NCBI GenBank assembly: GCA_947169105.1
Contig: CAMVOL010000013.1
Location: forward strand, 1-61,724
DNA length: 61,724 bases
DNA from: an uncultured Bacteroidales bacterium
Lineage (GTDB): Bacteria > Bacteroidota > Bacteroidia > Bacteroidales > WCHB1-69
Direction: 5' to 3'
Shown here: positions 37,501 through 44,566 of the stretch, one piece after another
How the letters are laid out: the number at the start of each line of letters is the position of its first letter
Numbering within the stretch: the first letter of the stretch is position 1
Made by a program: the position numbers and the translations under genes
Notes under the pieces: generated by a model
The model's database searches: none
What the model was told of the DNA's origin: nothing
The model's input: the letters and a program-made list of their open reading frames with translations, nothing else

Positions 37501-38458
37501 GTTCGTATGGCGGTGTATCCATAAGAGTAATATTTCCCGTGCCGGGGCAGCCTTCTTCTATAGCGGTATAAGAACATTTGGATGTCGTGTTGTCAATAGT
37601 CCCATTATTGCTTTTTTTATTTCCCCAAACTATGCAATTGGTGAGATGTGGAGGGTAGCCAGTGTAATCCACCCCTCCACCATAAAGTGCAGTATTTCTC
37701 ACAATAGTTGAATTATTGATTGTATTTACATCACTATAATAAACATCATCATATATTCCGCCACCCCACCTTCCAGCTGTATTGTTGGCTATCAGACAGT
37801 TGCTGGCACAAGTCGGCCCCTGCATAAAAATGCCAGCTCCATCTTTGGAAGCAGTGTTTTTCGTAAATATGCAATTAACAATAGTTGAGGAGTGTCTGTT
37901 ATCCCAAAGCCCACTATATATTCCTCCCCCATTTTCATCAGCATGGTTGTTATACATATTACAATGATTCAGGAAGACCGAACTTCTCAGATAAATTCCT
38001 CCACCATTGCTACTTGTATATCCGTTCCTAATTGTAAACCCATCCCAAACCGTAGTATCGCTGAAATTCCATGGTTGATACAATACCCGACGGGCAGAAT
38101 CGCCGTCCAGTATGGTTTCATTGGTCTCGAAGTCACGCAAGGAGAGGTCGAAGTTGGCAGGTTCGGTGCCGGCAAATCCGCCATATACATCCACGCCATC
38201 CACCATCGTGAAAGCGTTCTCAGCAGAGGATGCGGTGTCTCCATAGTACACACCAGCCGCCACCCACACTACACAGTTGTTCGCTTGTGCCAGTGCCTGC
38301 GCCGTGTCAAGGGCAGAGGTGGCATTGGCCCAGCTGTCGCCGGAGTGCGTGCCTGCGCCTGTCGGGGTTACATAAACGATGCCCTGGTAGTTGGGCGTTT
38401 GGGCAAAAGCTACCGCGATCTCCGTCAAGATTATTGCGAAAAGAATAATTTTTTTCAT
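34502..38458 (-). CDS. Large secreted beta-helix protein, three modules, T9SS sorting domain
   Basis: 1318 aa. A signal peptide (residues 1-19) is followed by three tandem modules of about 375 residues. Each begins with GIVYVTPTGAG or a close variant, then GDSW, WVAAGxYYGDT, VYGGFAG and LRDFE. Each continues with polymorphic-membrane-protein-like beta-helix turns (GGGIYL, ISNNxA) and ends in WHL, CINRGNN and DIGCYES. Two cysteine-paired modules (CDSIVTLHLTV and CPSTDTLHLTV) follow, of the kind repeated 22 times in the protein at 50773-55854. A T9SS type A domain closes it (YPNPTTGVVNV, VYGRILDVV, NGIYVIKLV, KVVKQ). The middle modules are more AT-rich than the tandem beta-helix genes at 9-14 kb. 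A surface adhesin-like role is inferred. Confidence 0.85.
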   Translation of the reverse strand: MKKIILFAIILTEIAVAFAQTPNYQGIVYVTPTGAGTHSGDSWANATSALDTAQALAQANNCVVWVAAGVYYGDTASSAENAFTMVDGVDVYGGFAGTEPANFDLSLRDFETNETILDGDSARRVLYQPWNFSDTTVWDGFTIRNGYTSSNGGGIYLRSSVFLNHCNMYNNHADENGGGIYSGLWDNRHSSTIVNCIFTKNTASKDGAGIFMQGPTCASNCLIANNTAGRWGGGIYDDVYYSDVNTINNSTIVRNTALYGGGVDYTGYPPHLTNCIVWGNKKSNNGTIDNTTSKCSYTAIEEGCPGTGNITLMDTPPYEPLFVKPSLTAGAGDTTSNTDWHLQQESICINRGNNEFVFDSLDIDGTIRIKNGTVDIGCYESVHEGITLPEKRIVYVTPMGSGNYSGDSWGNAMSSIDKAQAIAQNHNAVVWIAAGTYYGDTLSNTPITMRGVNVYGSFAGNEQEDYDLSLRDFESNASILDGQNVRRGLYQKNCSSTPFCWDGFTIQNGYTTGNGGGVFLSENGSLNHCTIRNNRAGAGGGVLVNEYCTISNCKIHHNIADYGGGVQGWNYYTISNCVIYNNTALGESGGGGMYLTYYQDGSTIANNTIVRNYAERGGGIKFYMLGDNAKVIKNNIVWGNSSGFSSTLLPISYSAIEGGYPGTGNIALFEDSPFQPHFVNPSLTAGAEDTTSNVDWHLLPTSICINRGSNAMATDSVDLDGTARIKRDTVDMGCYESDYNSATISSTYSGIVYVTPTGAGTKNGDSWENAMSSIADAQGMAQNVNADVWVSAGTYLGDTLSGNAFTMYCVNVYGGFAGNEPSDYDLSLRDFENNVTLLDGDSARRVLYQPLDFSDTTIWDGFTISNGYTEYVSGGGVYLRKNGMIQHCQISNNKGYSGGGVYAQNNAIVSNCEISNNTATSGGGVSVSGNSSISNCNIHNNEAISDYDYGYNYGGGVVCYNSTISNCLISNNTSNYGGGIYVSDSLSLINTTIANNLSYNGGSGISTANSPYFINLTNCIIWNNDIYNSHDYGGIILCSYSAFEGVYAGEGNIDISNMEIFVNPSLTAGAEDTTANVDWHLQDGSVCINSGNNEYVLDSVDLDGTARIKWGTVDMGCYESDYNCATASDTTATACGSYSWHGYENLIESGDYMDTLVNVAGCDSIVTLHLTVNHGTHNVTDTTLCNGESFTWHDSTYTESGTYTYDYLNETDCPSTDTLHLTVETCDTTGLIHYDDNDITLYPNPTTGVVNVQYSMNNAQTNVVEIQVFDVYGRILDVVETFHETSLQIDLSHYANGIYVIKLVNGNRTIAMGKVVKQ
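34596..34625. repeat. TAGAGACG palindrome, copy 3, perfect 30 bp, inside a coding sequence
   Basis: TGTAGAGACGTTTCA is followed directly by its exact complement. It lies in frame in the T9SS sorting domain of the 1318-aa protein, where it encodes ETFHETSL and flanking bases. It is the longest and most perfect copy of this family in the window. Confidence 0.9.
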
Positions 38459-38473
38459 CTTATTTTTTATTTC

Positions 38474-38515
38474 AACTTTTAACTTTTAACTTTTAACTCT
38501 CAACTCTCAACTAAA
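38474..38515. repeat. Heptad array, unit AACTTTT/AACTCTC
   Basis: Three AACTTTT, two AACTCTC and one AACTAAA unit fill the 41 bp between the AAA-ATPase gene and the T9SS gene. They extend into the end of the ATPase gene, supplying its last residues (LVES) and stop codon. Confidence 0.9.
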
Positions 38516-40092
38516 TACTCTCCCACGGTCATGGTGTCTCGGTCGAAAGCCACGCCGACCTTCACCACCTTGCGGCCTTCGGTCTGGTAGGGGAGGAAGT
38601 AGCCTTTGCCGTTGATCTGGTCGAGGGCCTGCTGCGCCGTGCCATGTACCTTCAGTTCGAAGACGTAGGTGGTGTCAGGCATTTGCACCACGAAGTCGAT
38701 GCGGCCGTTGGCGCACTTCACCTGTGTGCGTGCATAAACATTCAACATATTGAAAATCAACCAGAAAGTGTATTCGTAAAATCCTTCGTAATTTTTTACA
38801 TCTTTCAGCTTCTCCTGAAAGCCTTCCACGTATGGAATGCCCGCCAGAAATGCCGTCATCTCCTGCATGGCTCCACTGATGTCGCTATGGTCAAGAGCTC
38901 GCCAGAACTTGAGGGCGAAACCGTCCTGGACAGAAGTTTGATATAATCCGGTATAAGCGGGGATGAGACCTCCAACCAAGCCAACCCGTACTTCCTTGTT
39001 TGGGATAGAGAGGACGTAGCTATTGGATTTTTTGTCATAGTCCTTGATGGTGAGATATCCGCTTTGGTATAACAGTGGGAGTGCATTTTCCATCGCTTCG
39101 GTAGGCCGGTCGAAGGCCGATGCCGACGCTTCAATATGCTCCATGCCCGTGATGTCGGTGCGGAAATGCTGCATCTGACGGATGAGGAAAGACGGCGTTC
39201 CGCTGTCAAACCAATAACTGTTAATGTCTTTTTGCAGGAAACATTTCAATAAGCTGAATGGATTATAAACGTCTGGCGAATCCTTGGAAAAACGATACCC
39301 GTCGTACGTCTGTTTCAACTTCTGGTGCATCTCCTCGGGCGTGCATTCATAACGTTCGGCGAGCATTTCTATGTCTGACGACATCTGTGTGGTGAATTCC
39401 TCTTCCGTGATGCCGCAGATGGCGGAGAACTCTGGCTGCATCGAAATATTGGTCAAGTTGTTGATGGTCGAGAAGATGCTCAACTGCGAGAATTTGGTGA
39501 TGCCTGTGATAAAACAGAACTTGATTAGGGGTTCTGATGCTTTCAGAGGTTGGTAGAACTCCTGCATCACTCGGCGGAACTCGGGGAGCATCGCCTCCTC
39601 GTGCAGCATGTCTAACAGCGGCGCGTCGTACTCGTCGATGATGACCGCCACCTGCTTGCCTGTCTTTTCGTAAGCGCGGCGGATCATTCCCGCAAGGAGT
39701 TGCCCCGGCAAAATTTCATCCTCCGCTCTGCCAAACTTCTCTGCCAATGGCTTCATCATGAACAGAAGGGCTCTTCTAAGTTCCTCCACCGTCATTTGGT
39801 TCTTGGCCGTGCTTACGTCCACATGAATTACGGGATACTTCACCCATTCCGTTTCTAAGTCCATGATTTTCAGCCCTTCGAAGTATTGTTTTTCTCCTGC
39901 AAAATAGGAGTGCAAAGTGGAAGAAAGCAGGCTCTTCCCGAACCTGCGGGGGCGACTGAGGAAGACAAAAGTGCTCAAATGCACCATCTTCCACATAAGG
40001 TCTGTTTTGTCAATGTAAAGGTAACCGTCGTTGCGGAGGCGGGAGAAGGTCTGGATGCCGACGGGGTAGCGTCGGAAGGGAAACTGATTCAT
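38500..40092 (-). CDS. AAA-ATPase-like protein with C-terminal PD-(D/E)XK nuclease-like domain
   Basis: 530 aa of a family that occurs in many copies in Bacteroidales genomes. The start IYIDKT-like region (YLYIDKTDLM) leads to a P-loop-like SRPRRFGKSLL (about residues 45-55). A Walker B-like VAVIIDEYDAPLLD lies near 148-161. The C-terminal part has the nuclease core RIDFVV and YVFELKV, giving the D...ExK pattern. No role is established; mobile-element or defence-related functions have been suggested for relatives. It has its own promoter-like element. Its C-terminus ends inside a heptad repeat. Confidence 0.82.
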   Translation of the reverse strand: MNQFPFRRYPVGIQTFSRLRNDGYLYIDKTDLMWKMVHLSTFVFLSRPRRFGKSLLSSTLHSYFAGEKQYFEGLKIMDLETEWVKYPVIHVDVSTAKNQMTVEELRRALLFMMKPLAEKFGRAEDEILPGQLLAGMIRRAYEKTGKQVAVIIDEYDAPLLDMLHEEAMLPEFRRVMQEFYQPLKASEPLIKFCFITGITKFSQLSIFSTINNLTNISMQPEFSAICGITEEEFTTQMSSDIEMLAERYECTPEEMHQKLKQTYDGYRFSKDSPDVYNPFSLLKCFLQKDINSYWFDSGTPSFLIRQMQHFRTDITGMEHIEASASAFDRPTEAMENALPLLYQSGYLTIKDYDKKSNSYVLSIPNKEVRVGLVGGLIPAYTGLYQTSVQDGFALKFWRALDHSDISGAMQEMTAFLAGIPYVEGFQEKLKDVKNYEGFYEYTFWLIFNMLNVYARTQVKCANGRIDFVVQMPDTTYVFELKVHGTAQQALDQINGKGYFLPYQTEGRKVVKVGVAFDRDTMTVGEYLVES

Positions 40093-40117
40093 AATTGTTT
40101 GGTTGTCAAAACGGCGG

Positions 40118-40125
40118 CAAATTTA
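40118..40125 (-). promoter_or_regulatory. Bacteroidota -7 element upstream of the AAA-ATPase gene
   Basis: On the minus strand TAAATTTG fits TAnnTTTG and ends 25 bp before the start. A TTG lies 22 bp further upstream (40148-40150). Confidence 0.5.
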
Positions 40126-40160
40126 CAACATTTAGTTACAAGTTTGTCAAGTTCATAAAG

Positions 40161-40195
40161 TAAAAGGTAGGAGGTAAAAAGTAGGAGGTAAAGGT
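40161..40195. repeat. Heptad array, units TAAAAGG and TAGGAGG alternating
   Basis: Five 7-bp units (TAAAAGG, TAGGAGG, TAAAAAG, TAGGAGG, TAAAGGT) lie in the 146-bp gap between parE and the AAA-ATPase gene. They are preceded by a short AAGTT-type 9-bp stretch at 40139-40160. Confidence 0.8.
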
Positions 40196-40238
40196 TGTCA
40201 TAAACTATCCCCTAATTACTAATCCCTATACCCTAATT

Positions 40239-42092
40239 TTAATTCCACTCCTCCGGATTCACCTCGTCGATTTCCTCACGGAGATTGTCAATGATGAACT
40301 GCTGGCGTTCCTTGTTATTGCCGCCCATATAGTATTCCAACAGCTTGTTGATGTTGGTGTTGGGTTCAAGGACGACCGGCTCCAGACGCATTGTCTTGCC
40401 AATGAAGTTGACAAATTCTTTTGGGGAGATTTCACCCAAACCCTTGAATCGGGTGATTTCCGGCTTCGCGCCGACTTGCTTGATGGCGTCCTGTTTCTCC
40501 TGATCCGAATAGCAGTAGAAGGTCTTGTTCTTGTTGCGGACACGGAACAGCGGGGTCTGTAAAATATAGACGTGCCCGTTGCGCACCACATCCGGGAAAT
40601 AGTTGAGGAAGTAGGTGAGCAGCAGCAGACGGATGTGCATCCCATCCACATCGGCATCGGTGGCGATGACAATATTATTATAACGGAGCCCTTCCAAACC
40701 GTCCTCTATGTTGAGCGCCGCGTTAAGCAGGCTAAGTTCCTCGTTCTTATACACTTCCGAACTCTTCATAACGTTGAGGGTTTTGCCTCGCATACTGAAA
40801 ACGGCCTGTGTCTGGCTGTCACGCGATTGCGTGATGGAACCGGAAGCAGACAGACCCTCGGTGATGAAGATGGTAGAGTTGAGCCCCTTATCGTTGCGGT
40901 CGGTGTTGTAATGGTACTTGCAGTCGCGCAACTTGCTGTTGTTCAAGCTGACTTTCTTCTGGATTTCCTTGTTTCCCTTCTTGATGTTGGCGATGGCCTT
41001 ACGCTCGGCCTCCGATTCGAGAATCTTCTTTTTGATGATTTCGCCGACATCGGTGTGCATGTGGAGGTAGTTATCGAGCAGGCGGCCCACCACGTCATTG
41101 ACGTAGTTGCGGATGGTCTGGCCGTCGGGCTGCATCATCGTGGAGCCGAGGCGGATCTTGGTCTGCGACTCGAACACCGGTTCCTGCACCTTGATGGAGA
41201 TGGCCGCGGCAACGGCGTTACGGATGTCGGCGGGGTCGAACTCCTTGCCGAAGTAGGTGCGGAACGTCTTGACCAGCGCCTCGCGGAAGGCGTTTTGGTG
41301 TGTGCCGCCCTGCGTCGTGTTCTGGCTGTTGACGAACGAGTAGTACTCCTCACCGTAGTGACGGGTGGTGTGAGTGAGCACGAACTCGAACTTCTCATCC
41401 TGAAGGTGGATGGGCTCGTACAGCATCTCCTCTTGGTTCACGTTGTTGCAAAGGAGATCGTACAAGCCGTTCTTCGACAGAAACTTCTGGCCGTTGAAGT
41501 TGATGATGAGCCCCTTGTTAAGATAGGCGTAGTTCCACATCATCTTCACAATGTACTGGGAGACCCAGCGGTAGTTGACGAAGATGCTGTCGTCGATGGT
41601 GAAGGAGGTAAAAGTGCCGGAGCGTTGGTCGCTGAGTTCGATGGGCGTTTCGGAGATGAGTTCGCCGCACGAAAATTCAGCAGATTTCGTCTGCCCGTCG
41701 CGGAAACTCTGCACCTTGAAGTGGGTGGAGAGAGCGTTCACCGCCTTGACACCCACGCCGTTCTGTCCGATGGAGTTGGTGAAGGCCTCACTATTGAATT
41801 TTCCGCCCGTGTTGATCTTCGACACGCAGTCCACCATCTTGTTGAGTGGGATGCCGCGTCCATAGTCGCGCACGCTCACCACATTATCCTTGATGTTTAC
41901 GTCAATGCTTCTTCCATGACCCTGCATGAACTCGTCGATGGAGTTGTCAATCACCTCTTTCAGAAGCACATAGATACCGTCGTCGTGCGAACTACCGTCC
42001 CCCAGCTTACCGATGTACATACCGGGGCGCAGACGGATATGCTCATACCACTCTAACGTGATAATATTAGAATCGTTGTAATTGTCACTCAT
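40239..42092 (-). CDS. parE: DNA topoisomerase IV subunit B
   Basis: ATPase subunit of a type IIA topoisomerase, 617 aa. The GHKL ATP-binding motifs are EVIDNSIDEF, DYGRGIPLNK and GQNGVGVKAVNAL. The TOPRIM part has ITEGLSASGS (Glu for metal) and the DxD in ATDADVDGMHIRL. The EGLSASGS variant in place of EGDSAGGS is one I recall from Bacteroidota ParE rather than GyrB. The parC partner is not adjacent. A promoter-like element precedes it, divergent from ruvX. Confidence 0.92.
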   Translation of the reverse strand: MSDNYNDSNIITLEWYEHIRLRPGMYIGKLGDGSSHDDGIYVLLKEVIDNSIDEFMQGHGRSIDVNIKDNVVSVRDYGRGIPLNKMVDCVSKINTGGKFNSEAFTNSIGQNGVGVKAVNALSTHFKVQSFRDGQTKSAEFSCGELISETPIELSDQRSGTFTSFTIDDSIFVNYRWVSQYIVKMMWNYAYLNKGLIINFNGQKFLSKNGLYDLLCNNVNQEEMLYEPIHLQDEKFEFVLTHTTRHYGEEYYSFVNSQNTTQGGTHQNAFREALVKTFRTYFGKEFDPADIRNAVAAAISIKVQEPVFESQTKIRLGSTMMQPDGQTIRNYVNDVVGRLLDNYLHMHTDVGEIIKKKILESEAERKAIANIKKGNKEIQKKVSLNNSKLRDCKYHYNTDRNDKGLNSTIFITEGLSASGSITQSRDSQTQAVFSMRGKTLNVMKSSEVYKNEELSLLNAALNIEDGLEGLRYNNIVIATDADVDGMHIRLLLLTYFLNYFPDVVRNGHVYILQTPLFRVRNKNKTFYCYSDQEKQDAIKQVGAKPEITRFKGLGEISPKEFVNFIGKTMRLEPVVLEPNTNINKLLEYYMGGNNKERQQFIIDNLREEIDEVNPEEWN

Positions 42093-42119
42093 TGGGTTAG
42101 GTTAATGGTTTTGCGGCTG

Positions 42120-42127
42120 CAAAGGTA
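42120..42127 (-). promoter_or_regulatory. Bacteroidota -7 element upstream of parE
   Basis: On the minus strand TACCTTTG fits TAnnTTTG and ends 27 bp before parE. Confidence 0.65.
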
Positions 42128-42165
42128 CAAAAAAATCCGATGTCCATTAATTGCAAAAAAACGCG

Positions 42166-42173
42166 TACCTTTG
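42166..42173 (+). promoter_or_regulatory. Bacteroidota -7 element upstream of ruvX
   Basis: TACCTTTG fits TAnnTTTG and ends only 10 bp before the ruvX ATG, implying a leader of about 4-6 nt. Its position rules out the upstream in-frame ATG at 42151 as start. Confidence 0.65.
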
Positions 42174-42183
42174 CACGTTTTTT

Positions 42184-42627
42184 ATGGGACGAATTATAGC
42201 CATTGATTACGGACAAAAAAGGGTGGGGTTCGCAGTGACCGACGAACTCCGCATCTGCGCCAATGCACTGGAAACCGTGCACGTGACGCAGGCTTTCGAC
42301 TTCCTCAAAAACTACATCGAAAAAGAGAATGTCGATACTATCGTTGTGGGCGAGCCGCGCAAAATGGATAACACGCCCTCCGAATCCACCCGCTTCATCG
42401 AACCTTTCGTCAACCGAGTGAAGAAGGCGTTCCCCAACATTCCCCTCATCCGCGTGGACGAACGCTTCACCTCCCGCATGGCTTTCCAGACGATGATTGA
42501 TGTCGGGCTGAAAAAGAAGGACCGGCAGGACAAGGCCCTCGTGGATAAGATCAGTGCTGTCATTATCCTCCAGACCTATTTGCAACAACTTGATATAGAA
42601 AACGAAAGAAATAATCCAGACCTATGA
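42184..42627 (+). CDS. ruvX: Putative pre-16S rRNA nuclease/RuvX (YqgF family)
   Basis: 147-aa RNase H-fold protein of the YqgF family, which acts in 16S rRNA 5' maturation and has been proposed as a Holliday-junction resolvase. The signature RIIAIDYGQKRVGFAV carries the first catalytic Asp. VVGEPRKMD and VDERFTSR follow, and a late Asp lies in KDRQDKALVDKISA. The ATG at 42184 was chosen because the promoter lies between it and the next upstream ATG. Its stop overlaps the def start by four bases (ATGA). It is first of a four-gene unit. Confidence 0.93.
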   Translation: MGRIIAIDYGQKRVGFAVTDELRICANALETVHVTQAFDFLKNYIEKENVDTIVVGEPRKMDNTPSESTRFIEPFVNRVKKAFPNIPLIRVDERFTSRMAFQTMIDVGLKKKDRQDKALVDKISAVIILQTYLQQLDIENERNNPDL

Positions 42628-43175
42628 TATTACCTATTTGCGTTTACGGGAATCCCGTATTGAGAAGAAAATCCGCCGAAGTTTCGATGGAGCCGGCGGA
42701 GCTGAAACAGTTAGTCAGCGATATGTTTGAAACGATGTACAACGCCAACGGCGTCGGCTTGGCCGCCCCCCAAATCGGCAAGTCGCTGCGGCTGTTCGTC
42801 ATCGACTCCGAGCCGTTCAAGGAGCTGTATCCCGAAGAGGAGACACGCAAGCTCGCCTTCGTCAACCCCGTGATTACCAAGCGGTACGGCGAGGAATTCG
42901 CTTTCAACGAGGGTTGCCTCAGTCTGCCCGACATCCACGAGGACGTGATGCGCCCCTCCACCATCGAAATCACCTACCTTGATGAAGACCTGCAGCCCCA
43001 TTCCGAGACCATCAGCGGCGGCGTGGCCCGCATCATCCAGCACGAGTACGACCACATCGAGGGTATGGTCTTCACCGACCATCTTTCCAACCTCAAGAAG
43101 ATGATCCTCAAAAGGAAACTCACCGACATCGCCTCCGGCAAACTGCACCCCGCCTACAAGACGAAACTGAAATAA
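42624..43175 (+). CDS. def: Peptide deformylase
   Basis: Removes the N-formyl group from new proteins. 183 aa. All three conserved boxes are present: GVGLAAPQIG (about residues 41-50), EGCLSLPDI with the metal-binding Cys, and the HEYDH zinc/iron site with the catalytic Glu (QHEYDHIEG). It overlaps ruvX by 4 bp and is followed after 7 bp by a lipoprotein gene. Confidence 0.96.
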   Translation: MILPICVYGNPVLRRKSAEVSMEPAELKQLVSDMFETMYNANGVGLAAPQIGKSLRLFVIDSEPFKELYPEEETRKLAFVNPVITKRYGEEFAFNEGCLSLPDIHEDVMRPSTIEITYLDEDLQPHSETISGGVARIIQHEYDHIEGMVFTDHLSNLKKMILKRKLTDIASGKLHPAYKTKLK

Positions 43176-43182
43176 CCACCCT

Positions 43183-43776
43183 ATGAAACTTCGACTTTTC
43201 CCGCTGCTGTTGCTGGCTTTAGCCTTCTGCTCCTGCGGTTCAAAGCAGGAAAAAAACGCTGTCGTAGAAGACGCAACCATCTATGAATCTTCGGATTACA
43301 ACAGCTCAAAAGATTTGATTGCCCTATACCACCAAGCCGATTCTTTGGTGCAGATCGGGCAGATTGACACGGAGATGATGCAGCTTTTTGTGGACAACGC
43401 AACGGCCTACGCCGAAATCCACCCCGACGACACGCTCACCCCGCACTTCCTGCTCTACGCCGGCATTTTCGAGATGGATATCGCCCTTTCCACCGCGTCG
43501 GAAAGCAAACGGAACGCACGATTCTTCCAAGCAGTGGACATTTTTAACGACCTCACAAAGAAGTATCCGAATTATAAGAACCTCCCCTACTGCTATTATT
43601 ATAAAGGACAGATTTACGAGAATATGAAACGGACGAGCGACGCTGAGGGAGAATATCGGGAGCTGGTCCACCGCTTCCCCGATACCGACCTCGGACGCAA
43701 CATCGCCGACTATCTGAAAGTCAGGGGATTCGAAAAATCTTCCGATGACATTATGCACGAAATCAGCCAGAAATGA
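43183..43776 (+). CDS. Tetratricopeptide-type lipoprotein
   Basis: 197 aa. A lipoprotein signal ends in the lipobox FCSC (Cys at about residue 19), so the protein should be lipid-anchored in the periplasm or outer membrane. The mature part is helical with TPR-like pairs (about 40-190; for example CYYYKGQIYENMKRTSDAEG and EYRELVHRFPDTDLG). It resembles the scaffold part of BamD/YbgF-type proteins, but I cannot assign it to either. Its stop overlaps the start of the glycosyltransferase by four bases, so it is the third gene of the ruvX unit. Confidence 0.75.
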   Translation: MKLRLFPLLLLALAFCSCGSKQEKNAVVEDATIYESSDYNSSKDLIALYHQADSLVQIGQIDTEMMQLFVDNATAYAEIHPDDTLTPHFLLYAGIFEMDIALSTASESKRNARFFQAVDIFNDLTKKYPNYKNLPYCYYYKGQIYENMKRTSDAEGEYRELVHRFPDTDLGRNIADYLKVRGFEKSSDDIMHEISQK

Positions 43777-44558
43777 ACATCAGCGGCATCATCACCACAC
43801 TGAATGAGGAGGCCAATATCGCCGACGCCATCGCCTCCTTGCAACAGGTCTGCGACGAAATCGTGGTCGTGGACTCCGAAAGCACCGACCGCACGGTGGA
43901 AATCGCCCGTGAGATGGGCGCGAAGGTCTATCTGCAACGCTACCTTGGCGACGGCATCCAGAAAAACGTGGCCCTCCAGTACGTCACCAACCGGTGGGTG
44001 CTCAGCATCGACGCCGACGAGCGGCTCAGCGACGAACTGGTGGCGTGGATCCGCAACACCGACTTCGAGACGACCCCGTACGACGGTTTCGCCGTCCGCC
44101 GCCGCAACTACATCGGCAGCCGCTGGGTAAAGTGCTGCGGCTGGTACCCCGATCACCTCGTCCGCCTCTACCGGCACGACAAGCTCCGGTTCCGCGACGT
44201 AAAGCAGCACGCCTTCGTCCCCACCACCAACACGCTGGCCATCAAGGCGGATCTCATCCACTACCGGTACAAGAACTGCGGCGAGCTGTTCTCAAAACCC
44301 GCCCGCAACTACAGCACGCGGGGGGCCAAAATCCTCTATCTGCAAGGCAAGAAAGCCAACGCCTTCACGCCGTTCTGGCACGGCACCGCCGCCTTCCTCA
44401 GCAACTATTTCCTGCGCGGCGGCATCCTCGGCGGCGTGGACGGATTCACCCTCGCCCTCTCCATCGCTTGCAATAGCTATATGAAGTACGCAAAATTACT
44501 TGAATACCAACGGGATCCTAAAGTACGGAAAGCGGAAGACTTCACCAGCGTCTGGTAA
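43773..44558 (+). CDS. Family 2 glycosyltransferase, WaaE/KdtX-like
   Basis: 261-aa GT-A enzyme resembling the LPS inner-core beta-1,4-glucosyltransferases. It opens ISGIITTLNEEANI, with EIVVVDSESTDRT and the metal-binding DAD in LSIDADERLSDEL. The KQHAFVP and ALSIACNSYMKYAK segments near the end are typical of this group. It has no strong membrane helix and probably works at the inner face of the membrane on lipid-linked core. It is the last gene of the ruvX-def unit and is convergent with the second msbA, 8 bp away. Confidence 0.85.
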   Translation: MNISGIITTLNEEANIADAIASLQQVCDEIVVVDSESTDRTVEIAREMGAKVYLQRYLGDGIQKNVALQYVTNRWVLSIDADERLSDELVAWIRNTDFETTPYDGFAVRRRNYIGSRWVKCCGWYPDHLVRLYRHDKLRFRDVKQHAFVPTTNTLAIKADLIHYRYKNCGELFSKPARNYSTRGAKILYLQGKKANAFTPFWHGTAAFLSNYFLRGGILGGVDGFTLALSIACNSYMKYAKLLEYQRDPKVRKAEDFTSVW

Positions 44559-44566
44559 TCGGAACG

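Noticed and set aside
40572-42056. 494-codon open frame opposite parE
   Set aside because: Antisense shadow of parE.
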